The notes under the pieces were generated by a model. That model did not search any database. It was given only the letters and a program-made list of their open reading frames with translations, and had not been told where the DNA came from. Both the position numbers and the translations under genes were made by a program. Of a DNA stretch of 64,000 bases, positions 53,278 through 61,999 are shown piece by piece. The first letter of the stretch is position 1. Each line of letters starts with the position of its first letter. Source of the stretch: Candidatus Rubrivivax defluviihabitans (GTDB lineage: Bacteria > Pseudomonadota > Gammaproteobacteria > Burkholderiales > Burkholderiaceae_C); NCBI GenBank assembly GCA_016709385.1, contig JADJMW010000004.1:1-64000 (forward strand), given 5' to 3'.

Positions 53278-54039
53278 GCCTGGAGCCGAAGACGGCCCCG
53301 GCGCCGGTGCCGTCTGCCAGTGCCCGTCCACCAGCAACTGGTGCGGCCTGAATTGCGCCTTGTAAGCCATCTTGGGGCTGGCGGCGATCCAGTAGCCCAG
53401 GTACACGTGCGGCAGCTTGAGCAGCCGCGTCTGCTCGATCTGCCACAACACGCTGTAGGTGCCGTAGCTGGCGCCGGGGTCGGTCTCGTAGAAGGTGTAG
53501 ACGGCCGACAGGCCGTCATTGAGCACGTCCAGGATGGCCACCATCTTCAGCACGCCGGGTTCGCTACCGGTGCCGGGCTCGCGGAATTCGACCAGCCGCG
53601 AATTGACGCGGCTTTGCAGCAGGAACTGCGTGTACTGGTCGACGCTGTCCTGGTCCATGCCGCCGCCGCTGTGACGGCCGGCCTGGTAGCGCAGGTAGAG
53701 CTGGTAGTGCTCGGGCACGAAGCACAGCCGCAGCACGCGTGCCTTCAAGTGGCCATGGGCGCGCGCCGCGCGGCGCTGGCTGCGCGTGGGCTGGAAATCG
53801 GCCACCGGTATGCGCAGCGGCACGCAGGCCCGGCAGCCGTCGCAATACGGGCGGTAGGTGAACATGCCGCTGCGCCGGAAACCGTTGGCGACCAGGCCCG
53901 AATAGGCGTCGGCGTGGATCAGGTGACTGGGCGTGGCCACCTGCGAGCGCGCCTGCCGGCCGGGCAGGTAGCTGCAGGGGTAGGGCGCCGTGGCATAGAA
54001 CTGCAACGAACGCAGCGGCAATTCCTTGGGGTGCGTCAC
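53266..54039 (-). CDS. bpt: Aspartate/glutamate leucyltransferase
   Basis: This 257-residue protein adds leucine from Leu-tRNA to N-terminal Asp or Glu of proteins, tagging them for ClpS/ClpAP degradation. The family hallmarks are clear: THPKELPLRSLQFYATAPYPCSYLPGRQARSQ, YCDGCRACVPLRIPV, and YTFYETD...YSVLWQI. I chose GTG 54039 over an upstream TTG because it gives the canonical N-terminus; a clear Shine-Dalgarno is lacking. It starts 23 nt after aat, its functional partner. Confidence 0.9.
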   Translation of the reverse strand: MTHPKELPLRSLQFYATAPYPCSYLPGRQARSQVATPSHLIHADAYSGLVANGFRRSGMFTYRPYCDGCRACVPLRIPVADFQPTRSQRRAARAHGHLKARVLRLCFVPEHYQLYLRYQAGRHSGGGMDQDSVDQYTQFLLQSRVNSRLVEFREPGTGSEPGVLKMVAILDVLNDGLSAVYTFYETDPGASYGTYSVLWQIEQTRLLKLPHVYLGYWIAASPKMAYKAQFRPHQLLVDGHWQTAPAPGPSSAPGSGG

Positions 54040-54062
54040 GCGGTCTCGGGGCCTGTCATCCG

Positions 54063-54836
54063 TCAAAGCCCGAGCCAGTCCCAGGCCGAGTCATCATAGG
54101 ACCAATTCTGCGGCGCCGTCGTATCCAGGGGTGCGTCCAGGGTCGCAGCCAGGTGGACCAGGAACGCGTCGCGCGAAATTTCCCGCGCTCCCAGCGACGC
54201 CAGGTGGCCGGTATTCTGCTGGCAGTCGACGAGCGGCACGCCGCGTGCGCGGCAGGCGGCCACCAGCGCGGCCAGCGCGATCTTCGACGCGTCGGTGCGG
54301 TGCGCGAACATCGACTCGCCGAAACACATGCGGCCGATGGCCACGAAATACAGGCCACCGACGAGTTCGCCGTCGACCCAGGTCTCGGCACTGTGCACGC
54401 GGCCAGCCTCGTGCCATTCGGCATAGGCCGCCATCACCGAGGGCACGATCCAGGTGCCGTCCTGCCCGGCGCGTGGCGTGTGCGCGCAGGCCTGGATGAC
54501 GCTGCGGAAATCGCTGTCGAAACGCAGTTCGCAGCCGGGCGTGCGCAGGAATCGGCGCAGTGTCTTGCGCAGGCTGTGCGAGAGGCGGAACTCGGCCACC
54601 GGCAGCACCATGCGCGGGTCGGGGCTCCACCAGAGCACCGGCTGGCCGGGCCCGTACCAGGGGAAGATGCCCAGCCGGTAGGCCTCCTCCAGCCGCTGAG
54701 GCGTGACGCGGCCGCCCGCGGCCACCAGGCCCGGCGCGTCGCTGTCGGGCCCCAGCGCCTGCGTGGCCGGCGGCATGGGGCTGGTGTCTTCGATCCAGGT
54801 CAGCATGGGGCGGCGGTGTGCGCGCGACGAACTCAT
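54063..54836 (-). CDS. aat: Leucyl/phenylalanyl-tRNA-protein transferase
   Basis: This 257-residue protein transfers Leu or Phe to N-terminal Arg/Lys for the N-degron pathway. Hallmarks: YRLGIFPWYGPGQPVLWWSPDPRMVLP, WIVPSVMAAY, HSAETWVDGELVGGLYFVAIGRMCFGESMFA and QQNTGHLASLGA. ATG 54836 overlaps the stop of the peptidase gene as ATGA; ATG 54806 gives a more standard length. Confidence 0.9.
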   Translation of the reverse strand: MSSSRAHRRPMLTWIEDTSPMPPATQALGPDSDAPGLVAAGGRVTPQRLEEAYRLGIFPWYGPGQPVLWWSPDPRMVLPVAEFRLSHSLRKTLRRFLRTPGCELRFDSDFRSVIQACAHTPRAGQDGTWIVPSVMAAYAEWHEAGRVHSAETWVDGELVGGLYFVAIGRMCFGESMFAHRTDASKIALAALVAACRARGVPLVDCQQNTGHLASLGAREISRDAFLVHLAATLDAPLDTTAPQNWSYDDSAWDWLGL

Positions 54837-56905
54837 CGCTCCAGCGCGGCCCCGAGCTGCAGCCACAGGAAGGCGTACTCCAGCGCCATCATCTGCGCGC
54901 GCTGCTCGTTGTCGGCGGCGCCGCCGTGACCGCCTTCCAGGTTCTCCCAGTACAGCACCTCGTGCCCCTGCTCGCGCATCAGCGCCGCCATCTTGCGCGC
55001 ATGGCCGGGGTGCACGCGGTCGTCGCGCGTGCTGGTGGTGAAGAGCACACGCGGCAGCTTCACGCGCGCCGCATCGGGGACGTTCTGGTAGGGGCTGTAT
55101 TTCGAGATGGTGGCCCATTGAGTGGGATCGTCGGGGTCGCCGTATTCGGCCATCCACGAGGCACCGGCGAGCAGCTTGTGATAGCGCCGCATGTCCAGCA
55201 GCGGCACCTGGCAGACCACGGCCTGGAACAGTTCGGGCCGCTGCAGCATCACTGCGCCCACCAGCAGGCCGCCGTTGCTGCCGCCGCGCATGGCCAGCCG
55301 GGCTGACCGCGTCACCCGCCAGGCGATCAGGTCCTCGGCGACGGCGGCAAAGTCGTCGTAGCTCTTTTGCTTGCCCGCCTTGATGGCCGCCTGGTGCCAG
55401 CCGGGACCGAATTCGCCGCCGCCGCGGATATTGGCCAGCACGAAGACGCCGCCACGGGCGCACCAGGCGCGGCCCATGGCGCCGGCATAGGTCGGCAGCC
55501 GCGGCAATTCGAAGCCGCCGTAGCCGTTGAGCAGCGTGGGGTGGTCGCCGTCGGCCTGGGCGCCTGCGGGCCAGACCACGAAATAGGGCACCCGCGTGCC
55601 GTCGCGGCTGCTGGCGAAGCGCTGTTCGACACGCATGCCGGTGGCGTTGAAGAAGCTGGGCAGCGACTTGAAGGTCTCGCGCTCGTCGCTGCCCGTGGTG
55701 CCCAGCTGCAGCGAGTCGGGGCTGAGAAAGTCCGTGGTGTTCAGCCAGTAGGCCTCGGCCAGCGGATCCTGCGCCAGTTCGGGGTCGTGCAAGGCACTCA
55801 CGCTCACGGCGCCGTGGGCGGGCGTGCCGACCTGGCGGCGCTGCCACGCGCCTTGGCGCCAGCTCAGTTCCTCGACCCGGCCGACCACGTCGTCGAGGAC
55901 GGTCAGCAGCACGGTGCTGCGCGTGGTGGTGTGGCCGGCCAGCGACCGGGTGGGCGTGGGCATGAACAACGGCGTCAGCTGCCGCTGTCCTGCCAAATAG
56001 GCGGCCGCATCGGCCACGAGCAGCGAGCCGCGGGCGAAGGTCTGCCCGGCCACGGCCCAGTCGCTGCGCAGTTCGATCAGCACCCGCTCGCGCCAGAAGC
56101 TCAACTTCGCGTCGCCGGGCTTGTCCACGCGCCGGGCCTCGTTGCCCTGCAGCAGGACGACTTCGTTGCTGTAGAAATCGACGAGGCGCCACAGGCTGAT
56201 GCGCTCGAAGCCCGGGGTGCGGTCGACCGAGGCGTAGGCCATCATGTCGTCTGGCCGCGCCTCGAAGACAGTCACCGCATCGGCCAGCGGCTGGCCGCGC
56301 CGCCAGCGCTTGACCAGGCGCGGGTAGCCGGCATCGGTGAGCGAACCCGGGCCGAAATCGGTGCCCACGAAGACCGTATCGGCGTCCAGCCATTCGACAT
56401 TCGTCTTCGCTTCGGGCAGCATGAAACCGTCTTCGACGAAGCGCTTGTCCACGGTGTCGAATTCGCGCACCACATGCGCGTCGGCGCCGCCGCGCGACAG
56501 CGACACCAGGCAGCATCGAAAGTCCGGGCCCAGGCAGGTGGCGCCGGCCCAGACCCAGTTCTCGCCTTCGGCGCGGCCCAGTGCGTCGACGTCGATCATC
56601 GTTTCCCACGCCGGCTGGGGCTTGCGGTATTCGGCCAGCGTGGTGCGCCGCCACAGGCCGCGCGGGTTCGCAGCGTCGCGCCACAGGTTGTAGAGCCATT
56701 CGCCGCGGCGCACCACGTACGGAATCTGCTCCCGCGAATCGAGCACCTCGCGGATGCCGGAACGCAAAGCCTCGAAGTCCGGTTGTGCCTGCAAAAGGTC
56801 TTCGCTTTCGGCATTGCGCTGACGCACCCAGGCCAGGGCACGCTCGCCCATGACGTCTTCGAGCCAGAGGAAGGGGTCGCTGGAGTCGGTTTGGGGTGCG
56901 GTCAT
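54833..56905 (-). CDS. Prolyl oligopeptidase family serine peptidase (S9A)
   Basis: This 690-residue cytosolic-type protein has an N-terminal propeller and a C-terminal alpha/beta hydrolase with the nucleophile in MRGGSNGGLLVGA, the Asp in STRDDRVHPGHA and His in EGGHGGA. No signal peptide is seen. It cleaves short proline-containing peptides. It is coupled to yaeQ upstream and aat downstream by 4-base overlaps, an arrangement suggestive of protein and peptide turnover. Confidence 0.9.
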   Translation of the reverse strand: MTAPQTDSSDPFLWLEDVMGERALAWVRQRNAESEDLLQAQPDFEALRSGIREVLDSREQIPYVVRRGEWLYNLWRDAANPRGLWRRTTLAEYRKPQPAWETMIDVDALGRAEGENWVWAGATCLGPDFRCCLVSLSRGGADAHVVREFDTVDKRFVEDGFMLPEAKTNVEWLDADTVFVGTDFGPGSLTDAGYPRLVKRWRRGQPLADAVTVFEARPDDMMAYASVDRTPGFERISLWRLVDFYSNEVVLLQGNEARRVDKPGDAKLSFWRERVLIELRSDWAVAGQTFARGSLLVADAAAYLAGQRQLTPLFMPTPTRSLAGHTTTRSTVLLTVLDDVVGRVEELSWRQGAWQRRQVGTPAHGAVSVSALHDPELAQDPLAEAYWLNTTDFLSPDSLQLGTTGSDERETFKSLPSFFNATGMRVEQRFASSRDGTRVPYFVVWPAGAQADGDHPTLLNGYGGFELPRLPTYAGAMGRAWCARGGVFVLANIRGGGEFGPGWHQAAIKAGKQKSYDDFAAVAEDLIAWRVTRSARLAMRGGSNGGLLVGAVMLQRPELFQAVVCQVPLLDMRRYHKLLAGASWMAEYGDPDDPTQWATISKYSPYQNVPDAARVKLPRVLFTTSTRDDRVHPGHARKMAALMREQGHEVLYWENLEGGHGGAADNEQRAQMMALEYAFLWLQLGAALER

Positions 56906-57462
56906 GCGGTGGGAGTCATCAGGGCGTGAGGGTGGATCTCGACGCTGGTGTCGGCGTCGCCGACCCAAACCTGGCCTTCCTGCACCGTGACCTGCAGGTT
57001 CATCGAGCGCGCAGCCAGCCTGGCCAGCGCCTGGCTCTGCTCGGCCGGCAACTGCCACACCGCCAGATTGGTCAGCCGCGCCAGCCTGGGCGCCACGCCG
57101 GCCCACCAGATTGACGCGGCCTGGCTGTAGGTGTAGAGCGTGACGCGGCGTGCGCGGCCGCAGGCCTTGATGAGGCGGCGTTCGTCGGGCTGGCCGAGTT
57201 CGATCCAGTGGCGCACCTCGCCGGCCAGGCTCAGCTGCCAGAGATCGGGCTCGTCGGCATCGGTGGCGCCGCGCGCCACCTGCAGCGCGCCGTCGTGGTC
57301 GTCGGCCGGCACGTTGAGCGCGAAGGCCAGCACGCGCACCATCAGCCGTTCGTCGGTCTCGGACGGCTGGCGCGCCAGCGTGAGCGCGTGGTCGGCATAG
57401 AGGCTGCGGTCCATGTCGGCGACCTGCAGGCTGGCCTTGTAGACGGTGGCCTTGATCGCCAT
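56902..57462 (-). CDS. yaeQ: YaeQ family protein
   Basis: This 186-residue protein matches YaeQ: AIKATVYKASLQVADMDRSLYADHALTLARQPSETDERLMVR and the internal WIELGQPDERRLIKACGRA. YaeQ resembles PD-(D/E)XK nuclease folds; its role is unknown. It shares TGATG overlap with the preceding gene. Confidence 0.9.
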   Translation of the reverse strand: MAIKATVYKASLQVADMDRSLYADHALTLARQPSETDERLMVRVLAFALNVPADDHDGALQVARGATDADEPDLWQLSLAGEVRHWIELGQPDERRLIKACGRARRVTLYTYSQAASIWWAGVAPRLARLTNLAVWQLPAEQSQALARLAARSMNLQVTVQEGQVWVGDADTSVEIHPHALMTPTA

Positions 57463-58103
57463 CAGCGGTCTCCGCCTGGCGGCGTGCCTGGCTGGCCCGC
57501 CGCGCCGTGCTTGCCCGCGCTCCAGCCCTGGGCGGCCAGCCAGCGCCGGCCATCTTCGGCGGCCGGGGCTTCCAGTTCGGTGGCCATGGCGTCGTTCCAG
57601 CGGTTGAGAAAACCGAACAGCGCCACCACGCCGGTGATCTCGACGATCTCGCCGTCGTCCCAGTGGCGGCGCAGCTCGATACCGATCTCGGGCGTGACGG
57701 CACCGGGCACGCTGGCCGCGGCGGCGGCGAACTCCAGCGCCGCCCGTTCGGCGGGCGTGAACAGCGCGCTGGTGCGGAACTGCCACACCTCGTCCAGCCG
57801 CTGCGCGGCCGCACCCTCGGCGGCACCGAAACGCGCCGCGGCGCGGATGGTGTGCGCCTCGCAATAGCGGCAGCCGGCGACGCGGCTGGCCACATGGCCG
57901 AGCAGGCGCTTGAGTTCACCCGTGACGCGCCCTTCGTTGGTCATCACGGCGCGGTTGAGTTCGGTGAACGCGCGCGCCAGCGCGGGGCGGCGCATCATGG
58001 TCAGCACGCTGTTCGGCGCGAAGCCCAGCGTGGTGTGGAAGAAGCGCGCCAGCGCTTCGACCTCGGGGTCGTGGTCGGCAGGCACGGGTTGGACGAGGGT
58101 CAT
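57462..58103 (-). CDS. Carboxymuconolactone decarboxylase/AhpD-like protein
   Basis: This 213-residue helical protein contains CRYCEAHTIRAAARF, the CxxC...H motif of AhpD-like peroxidase-related proteins. Such proteins may act in oxidant defence. ATG 58103 (MTLVQPVPAD) begins the five-gene run 58103 to 53266. The last 25 residues are low-complexity. Confidence 0.8.
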   Translation of the reverse strand: MTLVQPVPADHDPEVEALARFFHTTLGFAPNSVLTMMRRPALARAFTELNRAVMTNEGRVTGELKRLLGHVASRVAGCRYCEAHTIRAAARFGAAEGAAAQRLDEVWQFRTSALFTPAERAALEFAAAAASVPGAVTPEIGIELRRHWDDGEIVEITGVVALFGFLNRWNDAMATELEAPAAEDGRRWLAAQGWSAGKHGAAGQPGTPPGGDR

Positions 58104-58279
58104 CGCTTGGATTCGTGGCAAAGCCAAGCACTGTGCCACACCCGATGCCCAAGCCCGCTGGAGCGCCATCGCCACCGTGACTCCTTGCCAGCAACGGTCC
58201 GGGCCGCTCCGCACCGGGGCGGGGGTGGCATCATTGAGCATTTTGCCGGCGCGGCCGGCTCCCCCGTCAGAGGACTCCG

Positions 58280-59032
58280 ATGAAAGTCAAGCACCTCCTG
58301 CAAGCCGGACTGTGGCTTGGCGCCTGTTCTTTGGTCGTCGCACAGACGACCCCCAGCCCGGCGCCCAGACCTGCCGCCGCCAAGCCCGCTGCAACCGCAA
58401 CCCCCGCCGCGAAGCCGGAGCAGGGCCGGACACTGTCGCTGGGCGGTGGCAGCGGCGGTGGAGCGTTACTGAGTCGCGAAGAGCTCCGGGCCTGCCTGAA
58501 CCAGGAAATCAGCATTCGCACGCGGCTGAGTGAGGTGGAGGCGCAGCGCTTGGCGCTGAACAGCGAGAAGCAGGCCTTGGCGGCCGAGCAACAGACGGCA
58601 CGCGACCAGCGCGCTCCCGTCGACGCGGCCAAGGCCCAGGCCGACGGACTGAATGCCCGCGTGCAGGCCTTCGGTGCCCGCGTGAAGGACTGGACGGCGC
58701 GGGTCGAGGAGTTCAACGCGTCCAATCGCACGGGCACCTGGGCCGACCGTCAGCAGCGGTCACTGGAAAAGGAACGCCTGGAGATCGAGAAGGACCGCGC
58801 CGCACTGGAGGCCGAGCGCGAGAGCGTGGTGGCGCTGCACCAGCAGGCGGTGGCCGACTACAACGCCCGCATCGGAGCTGTCGACGCGCGTGTGAGCGAG
58901 TGGAACGTGCGCAACGCGCAGCTCAACGACAAGGCCAAGGCCCTGGAGGACGAACGCGCTGGGTGGGTCACCTCGTGCGCCGACCGCCGCTACCGCGAAG
59001 AAGACGAGAACGCCATCAAGGCCGGCAAGTGA
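58280..59032 (+). CDS. Secreted coiled-coil protein (250 aa)
   Basis: It has a signal peptide (MKVKHLLQAGLWLGACSLVVAQ), a Pro/Ala-rich linker, and a long coiled-coil (EVEAQRLALNSEKQALAAEQ and EKERLEIEKDRAALEAERES). A cysteine pair, one before and one after the coil (Cys76 region and near the end), could form a disulfide. A periplasmic location is likely. Function is unknown. AGAGGA precedes ATG 58280. The oligopeptidase gene follows 11 nt later, so they may share a transcript. Confidence 0.7.
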   Translation: MKVKHLLQAGLWLGACSLVVAQTTPSPAPRPAAAKPAATATPAAKPEQGRTLSLGGGSGGGALLSREELRACLNQEISIRTRLSEVEAQRLALNSEKQALAAEQQTARDQRAPVDAAKAQADGLNARVQAFGARVKDWTARVEEFNASNRTGTWADRQQRSLEKERLEIEKDRAALEAERESVVALHQQAVADYNARIGAVDARVSEWNVRNAQLNDKAKALEDERAGWVTSCADRRYREEDENAIKAGK

Positions 59033-59043
59033 ACGCGCGCGAC

Positions 59044-61095
59044 ATGAGCGACAACCCGCTGCTCGAGCCCTGGCAAGCGCCCCACGGCCTGCCGCCGTTC
59101 GAGCGGCTGCGCGCCGGACACTTCGAGCCCGCGCTGCGCGAGGGCATGCGCCGGCACCGCGAGGAGCTGGCGGCGATCGCCGGGCAGGCGGCAGCGCCTG
59201 ATTTCGCCAACACGGTGGCCGCCTTCGACCGCGCCGGCAAGCTGCTGTCGCGCGTGGCCGCGGTCTTCTACAACCTCACCTCGTCGGCCACCAGCCCCGA
59301 GCTGCAGGCCGTGCAGCGCGCCATGGCCGGTCCGATGGCGGCGCATTCCAGCGCCGTGTACATGGATGCCGCGCTGTTTTCGCGCTTCGACGCGTTGCAC
59401 GAGCGCCGCCGCACGCTGGGCCTCACGCCCGAGCAGCAGCGCCTGCTGGAGCGCGTGCACCTGGACTTCGTGCGCGCCGGCGCACGCCTGGCACCCGCGG
59501 CACAAACGCGTTATGCGCAGGTGATGGAGGAACTGGCGCGGTTGACGACGCAGTTTGCGCAGAACGTGCTGCACGACGAGTCGAGCTGGACGCTGGTGCT
59601 GCAGGGCGAGTCCGACCTGGCGGGCCTGCCCGACTTCGTGCGCGCGGCGGCGCGCCAGGCCGCCGCCGACCGCGGACTGGACGGCCACGTGATCACGCTG
59701 TCGCGTTCGCTGGTGGTGCCGTTCCTGAACTTCTCCGAGCGGCGCGACCTGCGCGAGCAGGCCTGGCGCGCCTGGGTCGGCCGCGGTGAGCACCCCGGCG
59801 AGCACGACAACCGCGAGGTCGCGCGAGACATCCTGCGACTGCGCAACGAACAGGCGCGGCTGCACGGCCATGCCTGCTTTGCCGACCACGCGCTGGCCGA
59901 CACCATGGCCGGCACACGCGCGGCCGTGCAAGGCCTGCTGACCGACGTGTGGCCACGAGCGCTGGCGGCAGTGGAGCGCGAGCGCCAGGCCTTGCGGCAG
60001 GCCATGCAGGCCGAAGGCCAGGCCAGCGAGATCGAACCCTGGGACTGGCGCTACTGGGCCGAAAAGGTGCGCCGCGACCGCTATGCCATCGACGATGCCG
60101 AGGTCAAGCCCTACTTCCGGTTGGAGAACATGGTGGCCGCCGCCTTCGACTGCGCGCAACGCCTGTTCGGCCTGAGCTTCGTGCCGCGCGACGACCTGCC
60201 CGTGTACCACCCCGACGTGAAGGCCTACGAGGTGCGCGACGCGTCGGGGGCGGCGGTGGGCGTCTTCCTGCAGGACAACTTCGCGCGCCCCGCCAAGCGC
60301 AGCGGCGCCTGGATGAGCTCGCTGCGCTGGCAGCACCGCAACGGCGGCGCGCAGCTGCCGGTGATCCTGAACAACAACAATTTCGCCAAGGGCGGTGCCG
60401 ACGAGCCCACGCTGCTGAGCCTGGACGACGCGCGCACGCTGTTCCACGAATTCGGCCATGGCCTGCACGGGCTGCTGTCCGACGTGACCTACGAGCGGCT
60501 GTCGGGCACGCAGGTGCTGCGCGACTTCGTCGAACTGCCGTCGCAGATCTTCGAACACTGGATCACCGAGCCCGAGGTGCTGCAGCGCCACGCCCGCCAT
60601 TGGCACAGCGGCGAGCCGATTCCGCCGGCGCTGGTGCAGCGGCTGCACGAGGCGCGCCGCTTCAACCAGGGCTACGAGACGGTGCGCTACACCGCCAGCG
60701 CGCTGGTCGACATGGCCGTGCATTCGCTGGAGTCACCCGAGCCGCCGGCCGACCTGTGCGCCTTCGAGGCCGACCTGCTGCGCGACCTGGGCCTGCCGCA
60801 GGGCGTGGGCCTGAACCATCGCCTGGTGCACTTCCAGCACCTTTTCGCCGGCAGCAGCTACGCCGCCGGCTACTACGTCTACCTGTGGGCCGAGGTGCTG
60901 GACGCCGACGGCTACGACGCCTTCGTCGAGGCCGGCAGCCCGTTCGACGCCGAAGTCGCCGCCCGGCTCAAGCGCCATATCTACGCCGCGGGCAACAGCG
61001 TCGAACCGGGCGCGACCTACGCCGCCTTCCGCGGCCGGCCGGCCACGGTGCAGCCGCTGCTGAAGAAGCGCGGTCTGCTGGAGGCTGCACCATGA
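59044..61095 (+). CDS. prlC: Oligopeptidase A-like M3 metallopeptidase
   Basis: This 683-residue zinc peptidase contains LFHEFGHGLHGLL (HExxH) and the downstream ELPSQIFEHW glutamate motif of the M3 family. Length is normal. It degrades peptides in the cytoplasm. ATG 59044 was chosen over an upstream start because it gives the normal N-terminus MSDNPLLEPW. It overlaps the following gene as ATGA. Confidence 0.9.
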   Translation: MSDNPLLEPWQAPHGLPPFERLRAGHFEPALREGMRRHREELAAIAGQAAAPDFANTVAAFDRAGKLLSRVAAVFYNLTSSATSPELQAVQRAMAGPMAAHSSAVYMDAALFSRFDALHERRRTLGLTPEQQRLLERVHLDFVRAGARLAPAAQTRYAQVMEELARLTTQFAQNVLHDESSWTLVLQGESDLAGLPDFVRAAARQAAADRGLDGHVITLSRSLVVPFLNFSERRDLREQAWRAWVGRGEHPGEHDNREVARDILRLRNEQARLHGHACFADHALADTMAGTRAAVQGLLTDVWPRALAAVERERQALRQAMQAEGQASEIEPWDWRYWAEKVRRDRYAIDDAEVKPYFRLENMVAAAFDCAQRLFGLSFVPRDDLPVYHPDVKAYEVRDASGAAVGVFLQDNFARPAKRSGAWMSSLRWQHRNGGAQLPVILNNNNFAKGGADEPTLLSLDDARTLFHEFGHGLHGLLSDVTYERLSGTQVLRDFVELPSQIFEHWITEPEVLQRHARHWHSGEPIPPALVQRLHEARRFNQGYETVRYTASALVDMAVHSLESPEPPADLCAFEADLLRDLGLPQGVGLNHRLVHFQHLFAGSSYAAGYYVYLWAEVLDADGYDAFVEAGSPFDAEVAARLKRHIYAAGNSVEPGATYAAFRGRPATVQPLLKKRGLLEAAP

Positions 61096-61793
61096 ACGAA
61101 CTTTGGAAACCGCTGCGCGAAGGCCGCGTCTCCACCGCCACGCTGACCACCGTGCTGCTCAAGATGGGCTTGCGCAATGTCTGGCTGCGCGGCCCGGCAC
61201 CCTTGCATGCCGACGTGCAGCGCGTCGTCGGCCCGGCCTTCACGCTGCGTTTCGTGCCGGCACGCGAGGACATGGCGACGACCGCCGCCTGGGCCTCGCC
61301 GCGCTCGACGCGAGCGGCCATCGAGGACATGCCCGCCGGCTGCGTGGCCGTGGTCGACGCCATGGGCGTGCGCGACGCAGGCATCTTCGGCGACATCCTT
61401 TGCGCGCGCATGGCCGTGCGCCAGGTGGCCGCACTGGTGACCGACGGTGTGGTGCGCGACCTGCAGGGCGTGCTGGATAGCGGCCTGCCCACCTGGGCTG
61501 CGGGCGTGGCCGCGCCGCCTTCGGTGGCCGGGCTCGTATTCGTGGGCTGGCAGGAACCGGTGGGCTGCGGCGGCGTGGCGGTCTTTCCGGGTGACACCAT
61601 CGTGGCCGACCGCGACGGCGCGGTCGTCATTCCGCAAGCCCTGCTGGCCGAGGTGGTGCCGCAAGCGGTGGAGCAGGAGCGCTTCGAGGCCTGGGTGGTC
61701 GATGAGGTCCGGGCCGGCCGGCCGCTGCCGGGCCTGTATCCGCCCGACGAGGCCACGAAGGCGCGTTACGCGGCCAGCCGGGGCGGCGCGTGA
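61092..61793 (+). CDS. RraA-like / HMG aldolase family protein
   Basis: This 233-residue protein matches the RraA/4-hydroxy-4-methyl-2-oxoglutarate aldolase fold: VVGPAFTLRFVPAR, then GIFGDILCARMAVRQVAALVTDGVVRDLQGV and GDTIVADRDGAVVIP. The G...D/RD cluster is where the aldolase family binds substrate and metal. I cannot choose between an RNase E regulator and an aldolase-type enzyme; the length favours the latter. It is translationally coupled to the oligopeptidase gene. Confidence 0.85.
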   Translation: MNELWKPLREGRVSTATLTTVLLKMGLRNVWLRGPAPLHADVQRVVGPAFTLRFVPAREDMATTAAWASPRSTRAAIEDMPAGCVAVVDAMGVRDAGIFGDILCARMAVRQVAALVTDGVVRDLQGVLDSGLPTWAAGVAAPPSVAGLVFVGWQEPVGCGGVAVFPGDTIVADRDGAVVIPQALLAEVVPQAVEQERFEAWVVDEVRAGRPLPGLYPPDEATKARYAASRGGA

Positions 61794-61860
61794 GCCTCGG
61801 CGTTGCGCGCAGGGGACGCCCTGGTGCCGCGCCACCAGGAAGCTTGTTCGAGGTCAAACC

Positions 61861-61918
61861 CCCGGTCGCGCCGGAAGATCAGTATTTACCCTAATGGGTC
61901 GCGAATGGCGCGACCGGG
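61861..61918. promoter_or_regulatory. Perfect 12-bp inverted repeat upstream of the anion transporter
   Basis: CCCGGTCGCGCC (61861-61872) and GGCGCGACCGGG (61907-61918) flank 34 bases that are AT-rich (AGTATTTACCCTAATGGG). It lies about 80 nt before the transporter start. A regulator operator around a promoter, or an mRNA hairpin, would fit. Confidence 0.45.
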
Positions 61919-61999
61919 CAGGGTGGCTCGTACCGCAACATACGCGGCCGTCCGCCATGCAGCGCTGCGCGGTCGCAGTGGCATCTACGAGGGTCCATC

